Shown one piece after another: positions 34,421-43,469 of a stretch of 64,000 nucleotides of DNA. The notes beneath the pieces are model-generated. The model made no database searches and was not told the DNA's origin. It saw only the letters and a program-made list of their open reading frames with translations. The first letter of the stretch is position 1; each line of letters opens with the position of its first letter. A program made the translations under genes and the position numbers. The DNA comes from Acidobacteriota bacterium (GTDB taxonomy: Bacteria; Acidobacteriota; Blastocatellia; Pyrinomonadales; Pyrinomonadaceae): contig JAKOVX010000012.1 of NCBI GenBank assembly GCA_029781855.1, forward strand, positions 110,318 through 174,317, written 5' to 3'.

Positions 34421-35377
34421 TTATATGAACAATGACGAAACGCTGGTTTCGTCGTGGATCGATTTGATCGCTGAAGCCAATAGCTTCGCGACGCTCAAAA
34501 CTTCAATTTTGCCGCCTTCGACAAGCGGCCGGCCGTTATCCTGGATCGGAATGGTGTTCGTCACGATCACTTTCTTCAAATACGAGTTGCTTATGTTCTC
34601 AACCGCTTTACCCGAAAGCACTCCGTGTGTGAAACACGCCGAGATCTCATTCGCACCCGCCTTGTGCAATGCCTCGGCCACTTTACAGATCGTGCCGCCT
34701 GTATCGCACATATCGTCGATGATCAGGCAATTCTTGTCTGCGACGTCGCCGACGATGTTCATCACATCCGCCTCATTTGCACGCTCGCGGCGTTTGTCGC
34801 AAAGTGCAAGGCCGGCGTCCAGACGTTTCGCGTAGGCTCGAGCCCTCTCAGCGCCGCCAGTGTCCGGGGCGACAACGATGAGATTGTCGATCGGATTATT
34901 TCTGAAATAATCGACCACGATCGGGGCCGCGTAGAGATGGTCCACCGGAATATCAAAGAAACCCTGGATCTGTGCCGCGTGCATGTCGATCGTCAAAATG
35001 CGTTGGGCACCAGCGGTCGTGAGCAAATTAGCGACGAGTTTTGCCGCGATCGGCACACGCGGACGGTCCTTTTTGTCCGAGCGGGCGTATCCGAAGTACG
35101 GGATGACCGCCGTCACACGTTCTGCCGAAGCACGAACGAACGTGTCGATCATGATGAGCAGTTCCATCAGATGCTTGTCGCTCGGCGGACACGTCGGCTG
35201 GACGATGAATACGTCGGAGCCGCGGACATTCTCGCCGATCTGAAAGTTGAACTCACCATCCGAAAAGTGGTCCGTGCTCGCCTTTCCCAACTCGCAGTCG
35301 AGCTCACGGCAGATCTCCTCCGCGAGCAGCGGATGGGCATTTCCGGTAAAGACCTTGATTTTTCCCGTGACGCTCAT
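34421..35377 (-). CDS. prs: Ribose-phosphate pyrophosphokinase
   Basis: Makes PRPP from ribose 5-phosphate and ATP for nucleotide, His and Trp synthesis. 318 aa. Family blocks: FSDGEFNFQIGENVRGSDVF (about 38-57), the ATP-binding YFGYARSDKKDRPR, HAAQIQGFFDIPVDHLYA and the PRPP-binding DDMCDTGGTI. The ATG (35375-35377) is directly preceded by a 12-nt U-tract of a hairpin terminator, so there is no Shine-Dalgarno sequence. Confidence 0.96.
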   Translation of the reverse strand: MSVTGKIKVFTGNAHPLLAEEICRELDCELGKASTDHFSDGEFNFQIGENVRGSDVFIVQPTCPPSDKHLMELLIMIDTFVRASAERVTAVIPYFGYARSDKKDRPRVPIAAKLVANLLTTAGAQRILTIDMHAAQIQGFFDIPVDHLYAAPIVVDYFRNNPIDNLIVVAPDTGGAERARAYAKRLDAGLALCDKRRERANEADVMNIVGDVADKNCLIIDDMCDTGGTICKVAEALHKAGANEISACFTHGVLSGKAVENISNSYLKKVIVTNTIPIQDNGRPLVEGGKIEVLSVAKLLASAIKSIHDETSVSSLFI

Positions 35378-35378
35378 T

Positions 35379-35420
35379 AAAAAATAAAAACGGCCAACTC
35401 AAATTAGAGACTGACCGTTT
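35379..35420 (-). terminator. Terminator/attenuator abutting the prs start
   Basis: On the minus strand AAACGGTCA (35412-35420) pairs with TGGCCGTTT (35388-35396; one G-U pair) over a 15-nt loop, followed by TTTTTATTTTTT ending two nt before the prs ATG. It ends the upstream tRNA-Gln transcript or controls prs. Confidence 0.8.
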
Positions 35421-35432
35421 CAACATCATAAA

Positions 35433-35507
35433 TGGCTGGGGCGGGAGGACTCGAACCTACGAATGCCGGATCCAAAGACCGGTGCCTTACCACTTGGCTA
35501 CGCCCCA
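35433..35507 (-). tRNA. tRNA-Gln (anticodon TTG), CCA encoded
   Basis: Minus-strand cloverleaf: acceptor TGGGGCG/CGCCCCA, D arm AGCCAAGTGGTAAGGC, anticodon arm CCGGT-CTTTGGA-TCCGG with anticodon TTG, T arm with GGTTCGAGTCC, G73 and encoded CCA (35433-35435). It lies between ispE and prs. Confidence 0.95.
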
Positions 35508-35537
35508 ATGCTATTACAGAAACTGATCGGAAACAGC

Positions 35538-36428
35538 CTAACGCCGAAGCGCCTCGCGATATTCGTCACGCGAGATGGCTGCTACGGCAAACTTTCGCCA
35601 GGTTGATCTGATATCAAGGGCTTTTATAGCAGCTTGCCGTGTCTCTTCTTTGTCAAACATTCCAACTACGCTCGCCCCGCTGCCGCTCAATACGGCACTC
35701 ACGGCGCCGAGATCCAGAAGAGTGCGTTTTACTTCACCGATCTCCGGATACGCGGCAAAAACCGAGCTCTCAAAATCGTTTATCAATACCGAATGGAGCG
35801 GATCGAGTGATTCGGCTTCATTGCGGCAAACTCGAAGAATACGATTCGAGGCCTCTTTTGTCAAGTTTGAGGCGCCGATAGCGGCGTAGGCTTTGGCGGT
35901 CGAGACGCGTATTTTCGGCGTTATTACGATCATTGGCCTCAGGGTCTTGTCGGCTAGCGGCTCGACAGCCTCGCCGCGTCCGGTGCCGATCGCTGTGCCG
36001 CCATATAAAAAGAATGGAACATCAGACCCGAGTTCCGACGCGATCGAACTCAGATCGTCGTCGGAAATGTCGAGATCCCACAGCCGCTGCAAGCCAATAA
36101 GTGCAACAGCAGCATTCGACGAACCACCGCCGAGGCCGCCGGGCGAGGGAATTTTCTTTTCCAGTCGGATCTTCGCCCCTTGCCTGACCGAATACCGCTC
36201 CCGCAGTATTTCGGCGGCCCGAACGATAAGGTTGCGGCCGCCGACCGGGATCCGCGGATTCCGACAAGTCAGTGTTATCCCGTCTGATTCGGCAAAAGTG
36301 ATCCGATCGTGGAGAGAGATCGTCTGAAATACGGTACAGATCTCGTGAAATCCGTCCGCACGTTTGCCGATGACGCGAAGGTATAGATTTACCTTGGCAA
36401 ATGACGGAAATGTAAACGACGACGGCAT
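35538..36428 (-). CDS. ispE: 4-diphosphocytidyl-2-C-methyl-D-erythritol kinase
   Basis: GHMP kinase of the non-mevalonate isoprenoid pathway, feeding carotenoid and quinone synthesis. 296 aa. N-terminal PSFAKVNLYLRVIGKRADGFHEICTVFQTI is diagnostic; the ATP-binding PSPGGLGGGSSNAAVAL lies at about 91-107, and GSDVPFFLYGGTAIGTGRGE follows. The C-terminal SGSGASVVGMF completes the fold. The isoprenoid link to crtB/crtI is functional, not genomic. tRNA-Gln follows after 30 nt. Confidence 0.95.
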   Translation of the reverse strand: MPSSFTFPSFAKVNLYLRVIGKRADGFHEICTVFQTISLHDRITFAESDGITLTCRNPRIPVGGRNLIVRAAEILRERYSVRQGAKIRLEKKIPSPGGLGGGSSNAAVALIGLQRLWDLDISDDDLSSIASELGSDVPFFLYGGTAIGTGRGEAVEPLADKTLRPMIVITPKIRVSTAKAYAAIGASNLTKEASNRILRVCRNEAESLDPLHSVLINDFESSVFAAYPEIGEVKRTLLDLGAVSAVLSGSGASVVGMFDKEETRQAAIKALDIRSTWRKFAVAAISRDEYREALRR

Positions 36429-36450
36429 CGCTCTAGGATAGTGAAACGCC

Positions 36451-36515
36451 CGCGTTACGGCAAGGTGATCGGGATCAAGCGCTAACCGGGCACCCGCGTA
36501 AGCTGGCGTAACGCG
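36451..36515. repeat. Inverted repeat between ispE and CAP-domain gene
   Basis: CGCGTTACG (36451-36459) and CGTAACGCG (36507-36515) are a perfect 9-bp inverted repeat across 47 nt, just upstream of ispE. Function unknown: a repeat remnant, a regulatory palindrome or a transcript end are all possible. Confidence 0.5.
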
Positions 36516-36546
36516 AATGCCCGTAATTCCAATTTGATTGAGTACG

Positions 36547-37122
36547 TTATTTCCTAAGCAAGAATACCTGCGTCAGGTAATATGACCCATCCTCGGCGAC
36601 GGCGATTCCGACCGCGGACTCGCGCCATTCGGTACTAAGCAGATTGTGCCGGTGCGAAGGCGATTCGAGCCACAGTTTGACAGCCACGTCGATCGGGTCC
36701 TTGTAGCCGCGGTTAAACGCGATGTTCTCACCGATCGAACGCCATTGCGTCAAACCCGAGCGGTCGGCCCGGTCGCTGACCATCGAACCGTCCCGCCCGC
36801 GGTGGCTGAAATATTTATAGTCCGCCATGTCTTCCGAATGGCGCCTCGCAAGAGCCTCGAGCTCGTCGCTCCAAACCAGCGCTCTTAGACCATTCTCAGC
36901 ACGTTTTTGATTCAAGAGATTAAATGCTGTTCGCTCGAGCGATGCGGTGTTAGTTGCCGGAGCAGAGCGGGCACCAACGACGCGCGGACGACTTTCGGCA
37001 TCGTCGTCTTTGGTTGACGTCGTCTTAACGGCTCGTAGTATCTGAAATGTGTCGCGTTGTGCAAAGGCCGTCGACGCAAAAGCGGCAACAAGGCAAAGGA
37101 TCAATATTGCGGATCTTTTCAT
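36547..37122 (-). CDS. Secreted CAP-domain (SCP/PR1) protein
   Basis: 191 aa. Signal peptide KRSAILILCLVAAFASTAFAQ, then a linker and a CAP domain (about 68-191): RTAFNLLNQKRAENGLRAL, RRHSEDMADYKYFSHRGRDG, IGENIAF and WLESPSHRHNLLSTEW. The CAP tetrad positions (two His, two Glu) are recognisable. Exported; such domains bind lipids or have peptidase-like roles in various organisms, so its role here is open. Confidence 0.9.
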   Translation of the reverse strand: MKRSAILILCLVAAFASTAFAQRDTFQILRAVKTTSTKDDDAESRPRVVGARSAPATNTASLERTAFNLLNQKRAENGLRALVWSDELEALARRHSEDMADYKYFSHRGRDGSMVSDRADRSGLTQWRSIGENIAFNRGYKDPIDVAVKLWLESPSHRHNLLSTEWRESAVGIAVAEDGSYYLTQVFLLRK

Positions 37123-37301
37123 TTGACCTCACTTCGGCAGCCGGACGGTCTGTTTTACAACGACTCTCGGCTTTGCGTTCGCTCTGACGAGCGATTGCCT
37201 TTTCGGTTAAGGTGGCAGATCAGAGGAACCTGCTTAATTAATCATAGTCGTAATCAACGGAAATTACCACAATATTCGCAGCGATGCGTTAAAATCAAAA
37301 T

Positions 37302-39911
37302 ATGCCTGAACAACTTGTTTCATTGGGGCGGAAGAAGGTCGACGACAGTCACCTCGAACCTCATACTGATCCCGTTTGCAAGATGATCGTGACGCCGCAG
37401 TCGGCTGCTGCCAAATTCGAATACGATGGAACGACATATTATTTCTGTGCGGTCGGCTGCAAGGACCGTTTCGCGGCGGAACCAGAGAAATATTTATCGG
37501 CCCCGGAAGCCATCACCGAAGCCGAAGGATCATCCTCCGGCGGACACGTTGATCCTGTATGCGGCATGACCGTAGACGCTGAGACCGCTGATGGTAAGCA
37601 CGAGCATGGCGGAGACAACTACTATTTTTGCTCGACCGGATGCCTGAACAAATTCAAGGTGGATCCTGGCAAATATCTGAATCCGGTTGGATCCCAGGAT
37701 CAGCCGATGGACGTCGAATACACGTGCCCGATGCATCCCGAGATCGTCCAGATCGGTCCCGGAAGCTGTCCGATCTGCGGAATGGCGCTCGAACCGAAGG
37801 AAATTTCGCTCGACGACAAACCGGATCCGGAATATATCGATATGAAGCGGCGGTTCGCGATCTCGGCAGTACTCACACTTCCGGTATTCGTCCTGGCAAT
37901 GGGTGAGATGTTCACGGCGTTTCACTCTCTCGTCCCGCCGCGGGTCTCGATCTGGATCCAGTTTTTGCTGGCGACACCGGTTGTCTGGTGGGGCGGTTGG
38001 CCGTTCTTTAAACGGGCAGTCCAGTCGATCAAGAATGTCAGCCCGAATATGTTCACGCTGATCGCGATCGGCACGGGAGCGGCGTATTTTCTAAGCCTCG
38101 CTGCGTTATTCGCTCCGGGGTTGTTCCCATCTGCGATGATCGACGCACACACCGGCCTGGTTCCCGGATATTTTGAATCGGCGGCTGTTATAACGACCCT
38201 CGTCCTGCTCGGCCAGGTCCTCGAACTGCGAGCCCGATCGCAGACGTCGAGCGCTATCAAGGAACTTCTAAGGCTGGCCCCTGAGAATGCGACGGTAATT
38301 CACGATGACGGCACCGAAGAAACCATTGACCTACGCCACGTTGCAGTCGGGCAGACGCTTCGGGTAAAGGCGAATGAAAAGGTCCCGACTGACGGCAGTG
38401 TTATCGAGGGACAAACGTCCGTCGACGAATCAATGGTCACGGGCGAGTCAATGCCCGTCGAAAAACACGCCGGAGCCAAGGTGATAGGCGGCACCATCAA
38501 CGGCAACCGCTCATTCACGATGCGTGCGGAAAAGGTCGGCAGCGATACGCTCCTCGCTCAGATCGTCAAGATGGTCGGCGAGGCACAGCGAAGCCGGGCA
38601 CCGATCCAGCGGCTCGCTGACGTGGTCTCTGCATATTTTGTTCCTGCGGTAATAATCGCCGCAGTCATCGCGTTTGCCGTTTGGCTGATCCTTGGGAGCC
38701 TTCCGTACGCGATAGTTGCCTCCGTCTCCGTTCTCATCATCGCCTGCCCTTGCGCCCTAGGCCTCGCAACGCCAATGTCGATCATGGTTGGAACAGGCCA
38801 CGGAGCAAAGAATGGCGTACTTATCAAAAAAGCCGAGGCCCTCGAAACATTCGAAAAAGTCACGGCTATCGTTGTCGACAAAACCGGCACGCTAACCGAG
38901 GGCAAACCTTCGATCGAACGCATTTACCTCGTCAATGGTGACGATAAACCACTTGGCGAAGGCCCGTATCTATCGCTCGCGGCCCAGCTGCGGATAGACG
39001 AGGATTACGTACCGCCTGTCTCGCCTGATGGATTGAAACAGGAAGATGTAATGCGACTCGCTGCGAGTCTGGAACGACACAGTGAGCATCCGTTGGCAGG
39101 AGCGATCGTTGACGAGGCGGAAGCTCGGCGTGTGAAGACCTCCGAGGTGACGGACTTCGAATCGATCACGGGTCAAGGAATCAGAGGAAAGGTCGATGGT
39201 AGGAAGGTGTATGTCGGTAACGCCGCCGGGCTTTCGGAGGGTAATGAACCGCTAAGTTCGGCCGCTGAGACCTTGCGGGAGAGGGGCCACACCGTGGTTT
39301 TTGTCGGATTGGACGGCAGAGCGGCTGGCCTGATCAGCGTTGCGGACGCGATCAAACCATCTGCGAAGGCCGCGATCGCCGAGCTTCACCGCCAAAAGAT
39401 CGAAGTGGTTATGATGACCGGCGACAATCGGGCGACCGCCGACTCTGTCGCAAAGCGGCTGGGCGTCGATCAGGTGTTTGCCGAGGTAATGCCCGAGGAC
39501 AAAGCTGCCAAGGTCAAGGAGTTGCAATCACAAGGCAAGATCGTCGCGATGGCCGGAGACGGTGTCAACGATGCTCCGGCCCTGGCGCAGGCGAATGTTG
39601 GAATAGCTTTCGCGAGCGGAACGGACGTCGCGATCGAATCGGCCGATATCACGCTGCTCAAACCCGATCTAGATGGAATCGTAAAAGCACGAAACCTGAG
39701 TCGCGGGACAATGCGAAATATTCGGCAAAATTTGTTCTTTGCTTTCGCCTACAATGTCATCGGAATTCCGGTCGCGGCGGGCCTGCTTTACCCTGTTTTT
39801 GGGATATTACTTTCACCGATGATCGCGAGCGCGGCGATGACGTTCAGCTCGGTCTCGGTGATAACAAACGCACTGCGTCTGCGCAACCTGGATCTCCGCC
39901 GAAGAGACTAG
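37302..39911 (+). CDS. copA: Copper-transporting P-type ATPase with YHS and heavy-metal domains
   Basis: Inner-membrane P1B-type ATPase exporting Cu(I). 869 aa. N-terminus: YHS domain 1 (DPVCKMIV, about 24-66), YHS domain 2 (DPVCGMTV, about 84-126), a heavy-metal-binding TCPMHPEI...[13 protein letters not shown] motif (about 140-168); no HMA CxxC domain. Then eight membrane helices with [10 protein letters not shown], the phosphorylation site [13 protein letters not shown] locus SEHPLAGAI, hinge [10 protein letters not shown], and Cu(I)-type helices AYNVIGIP and MTFSSVSV. A 30-residue insertion lies between the DKTGT and SEHPL blocks. It stands alone on the plus strand. Confidence 0.93.
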   Translation: MPEQLVSLGRKKVDDSHLEPHTDPVCKMIVTPQSAAAKFEYDGTTYYFCAVGCKDRFAAEPEKYLSAPEAITEAEGSSSGGHVDPVCGMTVDAETADGKHEHGGDNYYFCSTGCLNKFKVDPGKYLNPVGSQDQPMDVEYTCPMHPEIVQIGPGSCPICGMALEPKEISLDDKPDPEYIDMKRRFAISAVLTLPVFVLAMGEMFTAFHSLVPPRVSIWIQFLLATPVVWWGGWPFFKRAVQSIKNVSPNMFTLIAIGTGAAYFLSLAALFAPGLFPSAMIDAHTGLVPGYFESAAVITTLVLLGQVLELRARSQTSSAIKELLRLAPENATVIHDDGTEETIDLRHVAVGQTLRVKANEKVPTDGSVIEGQTSVDESMVTGESMPVEKHAGAKVIGGTINGNRSFTMRAEKVGSDTLLAQIVKMVGEAQRSRAPIQRLADVVSAYFVPAVIIAAVIAFAVWLILGSLPYAIVASVSVLIIACPCALGLATPMSIMVGTGHGAKNGVLIKKAEALETFEKVTAIVVDKTGTLTEGKPSIERIYLVNGDDKPLGEGPYLSLAAQLRIDEDYVPPVSPDGLKQEDVMRLAASLERHSEHPLAGAIVDEAEARRVKTSEVTDFESITGQGIRGKVDGRKVYVGNAAGLSEGNEPLSSAAETLRERGHTVVFVGLDGRAAGLISVADAIKPSAKAAIAELHRQKIEVVMMTGDNRATADSVAKRLGVDQVFAEVMPEDKAAKVKELQSQGKIVAMAGDGVNDAPALAQANVGIAFASGTDVAIESADITLLKPDLDGIVKARNLSRGTMRNIRQNLFFAFAYNVIGIPVAAGLLYPVFGILLSPMIASAAMTFSSVSVITNALRLRNLDLRRRD

Positions 39912-39933
39912 AATATAGTTTAAGTAGAACGAT

Positions 39934-40485
39934 CTAAAGCTCTGAAAGAATGAAACTTATCCGCTCATCGGCTGGCAGTACCGGAACCTCAACAATTGGG
40001 AATGGCAATGAACGATAGACTTCCCAGATCAGTTGATGGATCTTTATCTGTGCGGCCGGATCCTCTCGCCGTGCGTAGTCGTCGATCAAAGGAAGAGGGT
40101 CAAGAATGAAGATCTTCCTGTACGACAGATGTTCCATAGCTTTCGTTAATACCTGGTCCGGCGAAAGGTCCAGAAAACGATAGTAGGCGAGTGCGTCGGG
40201 TATCGCCCGGTCAAGGAAAACTACATCCTCGGTCGAGAGAGATCTTTCCTGTGCGATCTGGATCTCAAGTACCTTTAACTGAAATTCTCTCTGATTCTTT
40301 CGTATCTGCTCAACGGTCTTACCGTCGGCGAGCTGCATGTCGATATAGTACCGGGCGTCCTCAACGGTCGTCTTGTAGCCCAACTCGCTTAGCATGTTGA
40401 CGACCGTCGTCTTGCCCGAACAGGGCCCACCGGTTATGACGTACCAATGATTCTTGCCGACACGGCCGTTTTTCGCTTTGCTCAT
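39934..40485 (-). CDS. P-loop ATPase/kinase, AAA_28 (NadR/Ttd14-like)
   Basis: 183 aa. Walker A is ITGGPCSGKTTVV at about residues 17-29, Walker B-like VVFLDRAIPDALAY at about 88-101, and a basic lid YARREDPAAQ at about 137-146. This architecture matches AAA_28 proteins related to the NadR kinase domain; substrate unknown. Convergent with copA, 22 nt apart, so the neighbourhood gives no hint. Confidence 0.78.
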   Translation of the reverse strand: MSKAKNGRVGKNHWYVITGGPCSGKTTVVNMLSELGYKTTVEDARYYIDMQLADGKTVEQIRKNQREFQLKVLEIQIAQERSLSTEDVVFLDRAIPDALAYYRFLDLSPDQVLTKAMEHLSYRKIFILDPLPLIDDYARREDPAAQIKIHQLIWEVYRSLPFPIVEVPVLPADERISFILSEL

Positions 40486-40565
40486 TTACAGTTTTGGGTA
40501 TTGATCGAGTGGATCAGGATCTACAGAGACTTGGTGGCGACAACTTTATCAGCTCCCACCGAGGC

Positions 40566-41681
40566 TTAATGTCCCGTCGAATGCAATATTCGGCGACTCG
40601 CCAACGCCTCCTGGATCATCATTTTTTCTTGCACGTTTTCGAGGTCGATCAGCCCCTCAAATTTATCGCCGTCCATGACCAATGCAACCGACTGCTGTTT
40701 CGCAGAGCTCTGCTCAAAAAACTCGAAGAGTTTTGCGTCCGGGCTCACGATAAAAAACTCGGTATTCATGAAAGCGGACACCGCAGCCTCGTTTCCGCCG
40801 CTCGACAAGCCTTTAACGATCTCATTTCGGGTCAGCAGCCCGATCGGTTTGCCGGCGTCGGCGACCACGAATTCCGTTTCCTGGCTGTTGAGGAGAGCGT
40901 CAACAGCCTCGCCGATCGTGGCGTCAGGGCCGAGGACCGTGAATCTATGCATAAGCGCATCGCGAACCGTCAAGCCCGCGAGGGCCGACTTCGTCTGCTC
41001 AAACACCGCTTCGCCGCCGGCTCCAAGATAAATGAACAAGCCGATAAATACGAGCCAGAAATTGTAAAAGAACCCGAGAAAGACAAATCCAATTGCAAGG
41101 ATCTGTCCCAACGCAGCCGCGATCCGCGTCGCCGTCGTCCGGCTCATTGCAAATCCCAGCAACGCCCGAAACACACGCCCACCGTCCATCGGGAATGCCG
41201 GGATCAGATTAAAAACGGCGAGCATCGCATTGGCGATGAACAAACTGTATAGAAACGGCAGATTGGCAACCTGGGCGGCGTTCAGCGTTGAGAGATCCGG
41301 CACTTGCCCCGTTGAACTCAAATATATCCAGAGCCCGGTCGCAATGACAACGTTCACGGACGGGCCGGCGAGCGATATCAGCAATTCGTGAGCAGGCTTT
41401 TCGGGCATCGACTCAAAGCTCGAAATGCCGCCGATCGGGTAAAGCGTTATGTCACGCGTCACGACTCCGAATCGCTTCGCCGTCAGTGCATGACCGAATT
41501 CGTGAAGGACAACGCACGCAAATAGCGCGAGGATAAATAGGACGCCCCAAATGCCCTGGTTGACGCCCTGCGGGGACCCAGCATGCATCAAAAATACCCA
41601 GACTATCAGTATCCAGAACGTCCAGTGGATGTAAACCTGAATACCGAAGAATTTCCCAACCGGCAGTGACCAGGATCTCAT
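40566..41681 (-). CDS. Site-2 protease (M50) with two CBS domains
   Basis: 371-aa integral membrane zinc metalloprotease. HEFGH at 60-64 and the distal NLIPAFPMDGGRVFRALL (about 157-174) are the M50B catalytic motifs. Four to six helices occupy residues 10-230, followed by a CBS pair (about 240-360) with VRDALMHRFTVLGPDATIGEAV, which probably senses adenine nucleotides. This is the SpoIVFB/Rip3-like S2P-CBS type. Such proteases cut membrane anchors in regulation; no anti-sigma substrate gene is adjacent. Confidence 0.92.
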   Translation of the reverse strand: MRSWSLPVGKFFGIQVYIHWTFWILIVWVFLMHAGSPQGVNQGIWGVLFILALFACVVLHEFGHALTAKRFGVVTRDITLYPIGGISSFESMPEKPAHELLISLAGPSVNVVIATGLWIYLSSTGQVPDLSTLNAAQVANLPFLYSLFIANAMLAVFNLIPAFPMDGGRVFRALLGFAMSRTTATRIAAALGQILAIGFVFLGFFYNFWLVFIGLFIYLGAGGEAVFEQTKSALAGLTVRDALMHRFTVLGPDATIGEAVDALLNSQETEFVVADAGKPIGLLTRNEIVKGLSSGGNEAAVSAFMNTEFFIVSPDAKLFEFFEQSSAKQQSVALVMDGDKFEGLIDLENVQEKMMIQEALASRRILHSTGH

Positions 41682-41741
41682 TTCTTCTCTCTTCTCGTTA
41701 GAATAATAGGGATGCAGGCGGCCCTATTTCAAGTAACCAAA

Positions 41742-41771
41742 CGACATTCGAATCCTCATGATTCAATGTCG
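41742..41771. repeat. Hairpin repeat upstream of isoaspartyl peptidase gene
   Basis: CGACATTCGAATC (41742-41754) pairs with GATTCAATGTCG (41760-41771) with one bulge. CGACATTCGA also occurs in the right end of the insert at 28645-28748. Confidence 0.5.
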
Positions 41772-41841
41772 ACATCGGACATTAGACACAAATTTCGCTG
41801 ACGTTTGCCCGCGTTGTTGCTCTGTCTGCTAATATTAAACT

Positions 41842-42795
41842 ATGAACCAAACTGCACTGGCTGTCCACGGTGGGGCCGGAACGATTTTACGATCACAAAT
41901 GACGCCGGCACTCGAGGCCGAGTATCGGAGCGGGCTTGAAATTGCACTCAAGTCAGGATGGGAGATCCTCGAGGCGGGCGGCAGTTCGCTCGACGCGGTC
42001 GAGGCCGCCGTTTGCGAGCTCGAGAATTATCCGCTGTTCAACGCCGGCCGTGGCGCCGTGTTTACGCACGAGGGCAAGGTCGAGCTTGATGCGGCGATCA
42101 TGGACGGCCACTCACTGAAGGCAGGGGCGGTGACATTTGTTAAAAACGTCAAGAATCCGGTCAAACTCGCCCGCCTCGTTATGGAACGTACCGAGCACAT
42201 CCTGCTTGCCGGCGAGGGAGCGAATCAGTTTGCCGAGGAAATGGGTGTTGAGACCGAGTCGGACGAGTACTTTTTCACCGAACACCGCTGGCTGCAGCTT
42301 CAGCGGGCGATCTCGTCAGGGCGGGTAACTCTAGATCATTCGCTTTCAGGGTCCGATAGATTCACGACCGGGCCGCTGGTCAGGCCGATCGGGACGGTCG
42401 GTGCCGTCGCCTGCGACAAAAAAGGCTATTTGGCTGCCGCAACCTCGACGGGCGGTATGACCAACAAGAAATTCGGCCGTATCGGCGACACGCCGATCGT
42501 AGGAGCGGGCACCTATGCTGACGATAAATGCGCGGTGTCATGCACCGGCCATGGTGAGTATTTCATGCTTGGAGTTGCGGCATATGACGTTGCGGCACGT
42601 ATGAAATACAAGGGTTTGAGCCTCGAAGATGCAGCCCGCGAGACGATCGACAACATTAGAACCATGAATGGCGAAGGCGGCCTGATCGCGGTCGACGGCA
42701 ACGGTAACGTCACGCTGCCGTTCAACTCCGAGGGGATGTATCGGGGAAGCATTTCCGAAAACAAAGGAACAGAGATCACAATCTATCGGTCATGA
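41842..42795 (+). CDS. iaaA: Isoaspartyl peptidase / L-asparaginase (Ntn hydrolase)
   Basis: 317 aa. N-terminal HGGAGT and FNAGRGAVFTHEGKVELDAAIMDG match the plant-type asparaginase family. Autoprocessing leaves Thr185 (RPIGTVGAVACDKKG) as the N-terminal nucleophile; TSTGGMTNKKFGRIGDTPIVGAGTYA follows. It hydrolyses beta-aspartyl dipeptides; next to cphA and cphB its likely substrate is beta-Asp-Arg from cyanophycin. It converges on the unknown gene downstream, with a 6-nt stop overlap. Confidence 0.92.
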   Translation: MNQTALAVHGGAGTILRSQMTPALEAEYRSGLEIALKSGWEILEAGGSSLDAVEAAVCELENYPLFNAGRGAVFTHEGKVELDAAIMDGHSLKAGAVTFVKNVKNPVKLARLVMERTEHILLAGEGANQFAEEMGVETESDEYFFTEHRWLQLQRAISSGRVTLDHSLSGSDRFTTGPLVRPIGTVGAVACDKKGYLAAATSTGGMTNKKFGRIGDTPIVGAGTYADDKCAVSCTGHGEYFMLGVAAYDVAARMKYKGLSLEDAARETIDNIRTMNGEGGLIAVDGNGNVTLPFNSEGMYRGSISENKGTEITIYRS

Positions 42796-43425
42796 TTCCA
42801 TTCGTAACCAAAGATTGAGTTCACCATGAGCATCTTTCCGAACTTCGATACCGCTGATCGCTAAATCGCCGAGGTCGTGGCCCCAGATTCCATAGACCCC
42901 GTCTGTTTGGTTCCGATTCATTATTCTTCGTTCATTCATGGGAAGAGTCTTAGTTTGCGCCGATCGCTCCTCTTCGAGATAGATCTCTTCATACTTTGTC
43001 CCGATCTCATCGATCAACTGCCAGCGTGAAAACGCTCCTGACTCTGAGTGCAAGACGCACTTAAATGGGTGGTCTAATGGATAGTCAATTATTAGGTTCA
43101 CCGATTTCGCTCTAAGAACAATTTCGTCAGGATCGATCAGCCGATCCTTCCCCTGTGTTCTTTCTTCAATGTTAATCCAGGGCACGACCCCGTCATCAAA
43201 ATCGAGCTTTTCTTCTTCCGTTGCTCGCACTTGGTAGTAGACAGTCGAGATCAATTCGCCCAAATCATCGTGTGATTTGCCAACGTACTCGCCTTCCTTT
43301 TTAATAACAACGTCGACTTCCCGTCTGGCGGCGATCCTCGATAGCTCTTCAGCTCGCTCAGCGTCACTCATCTCGGAGCTACCGCCGAAAGATTCTTTGA
43401 CCCAACTTACGAGTTTTCCAATCAC
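42790..43425 (-). CDS. Unknown protein between cphA and the isoaspartyl peptidase gene
   Basis: 211-aa soluble protein without signal or membrane segment. It has an acidic N-terminal helix (MSDAERAEELSRIAARRE), a beta-rich middle (IVLRAKSVNLIIDYPLDHPF) and a helical block (FSRWQLIDEIGTKYEEIYLEEE). I do not recognise the family; the last block recalls, from memory only, a short conserved block in uncharacterised eukaryotic and bacterial proteins. The gene lies 44 nt after cphA on the same strand and overlaps the iaaA stop by 6 nt, so a link with cyanophycin is possible. Codon and base use look AT-richer than cphA. Confidence 0.75.
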   Translation of the reverse strand: MIGKLVSWVKESFGGSSEMSDAERAEELSRIAARREVDVVIKKEGEYVGKSHDDLGELISTVYYQVRATEEEKLDFDDGVVPWINIEERTQGKDRLIDPDEIVLRAKSVNLIIDYPLDHPFKCVLHSESGAFSRWQLIDEIGTKYEEIYLEEERSAQTKTLPMNERRIMNRNQTDGVYGIWGHDLGDLAISGIEVRKDAHGELNLWLRMES

Positions 43426-43469
43426 GACCTACCCTCCCTAGAAAGTGGAAAGACCTCAATCACTACTCA

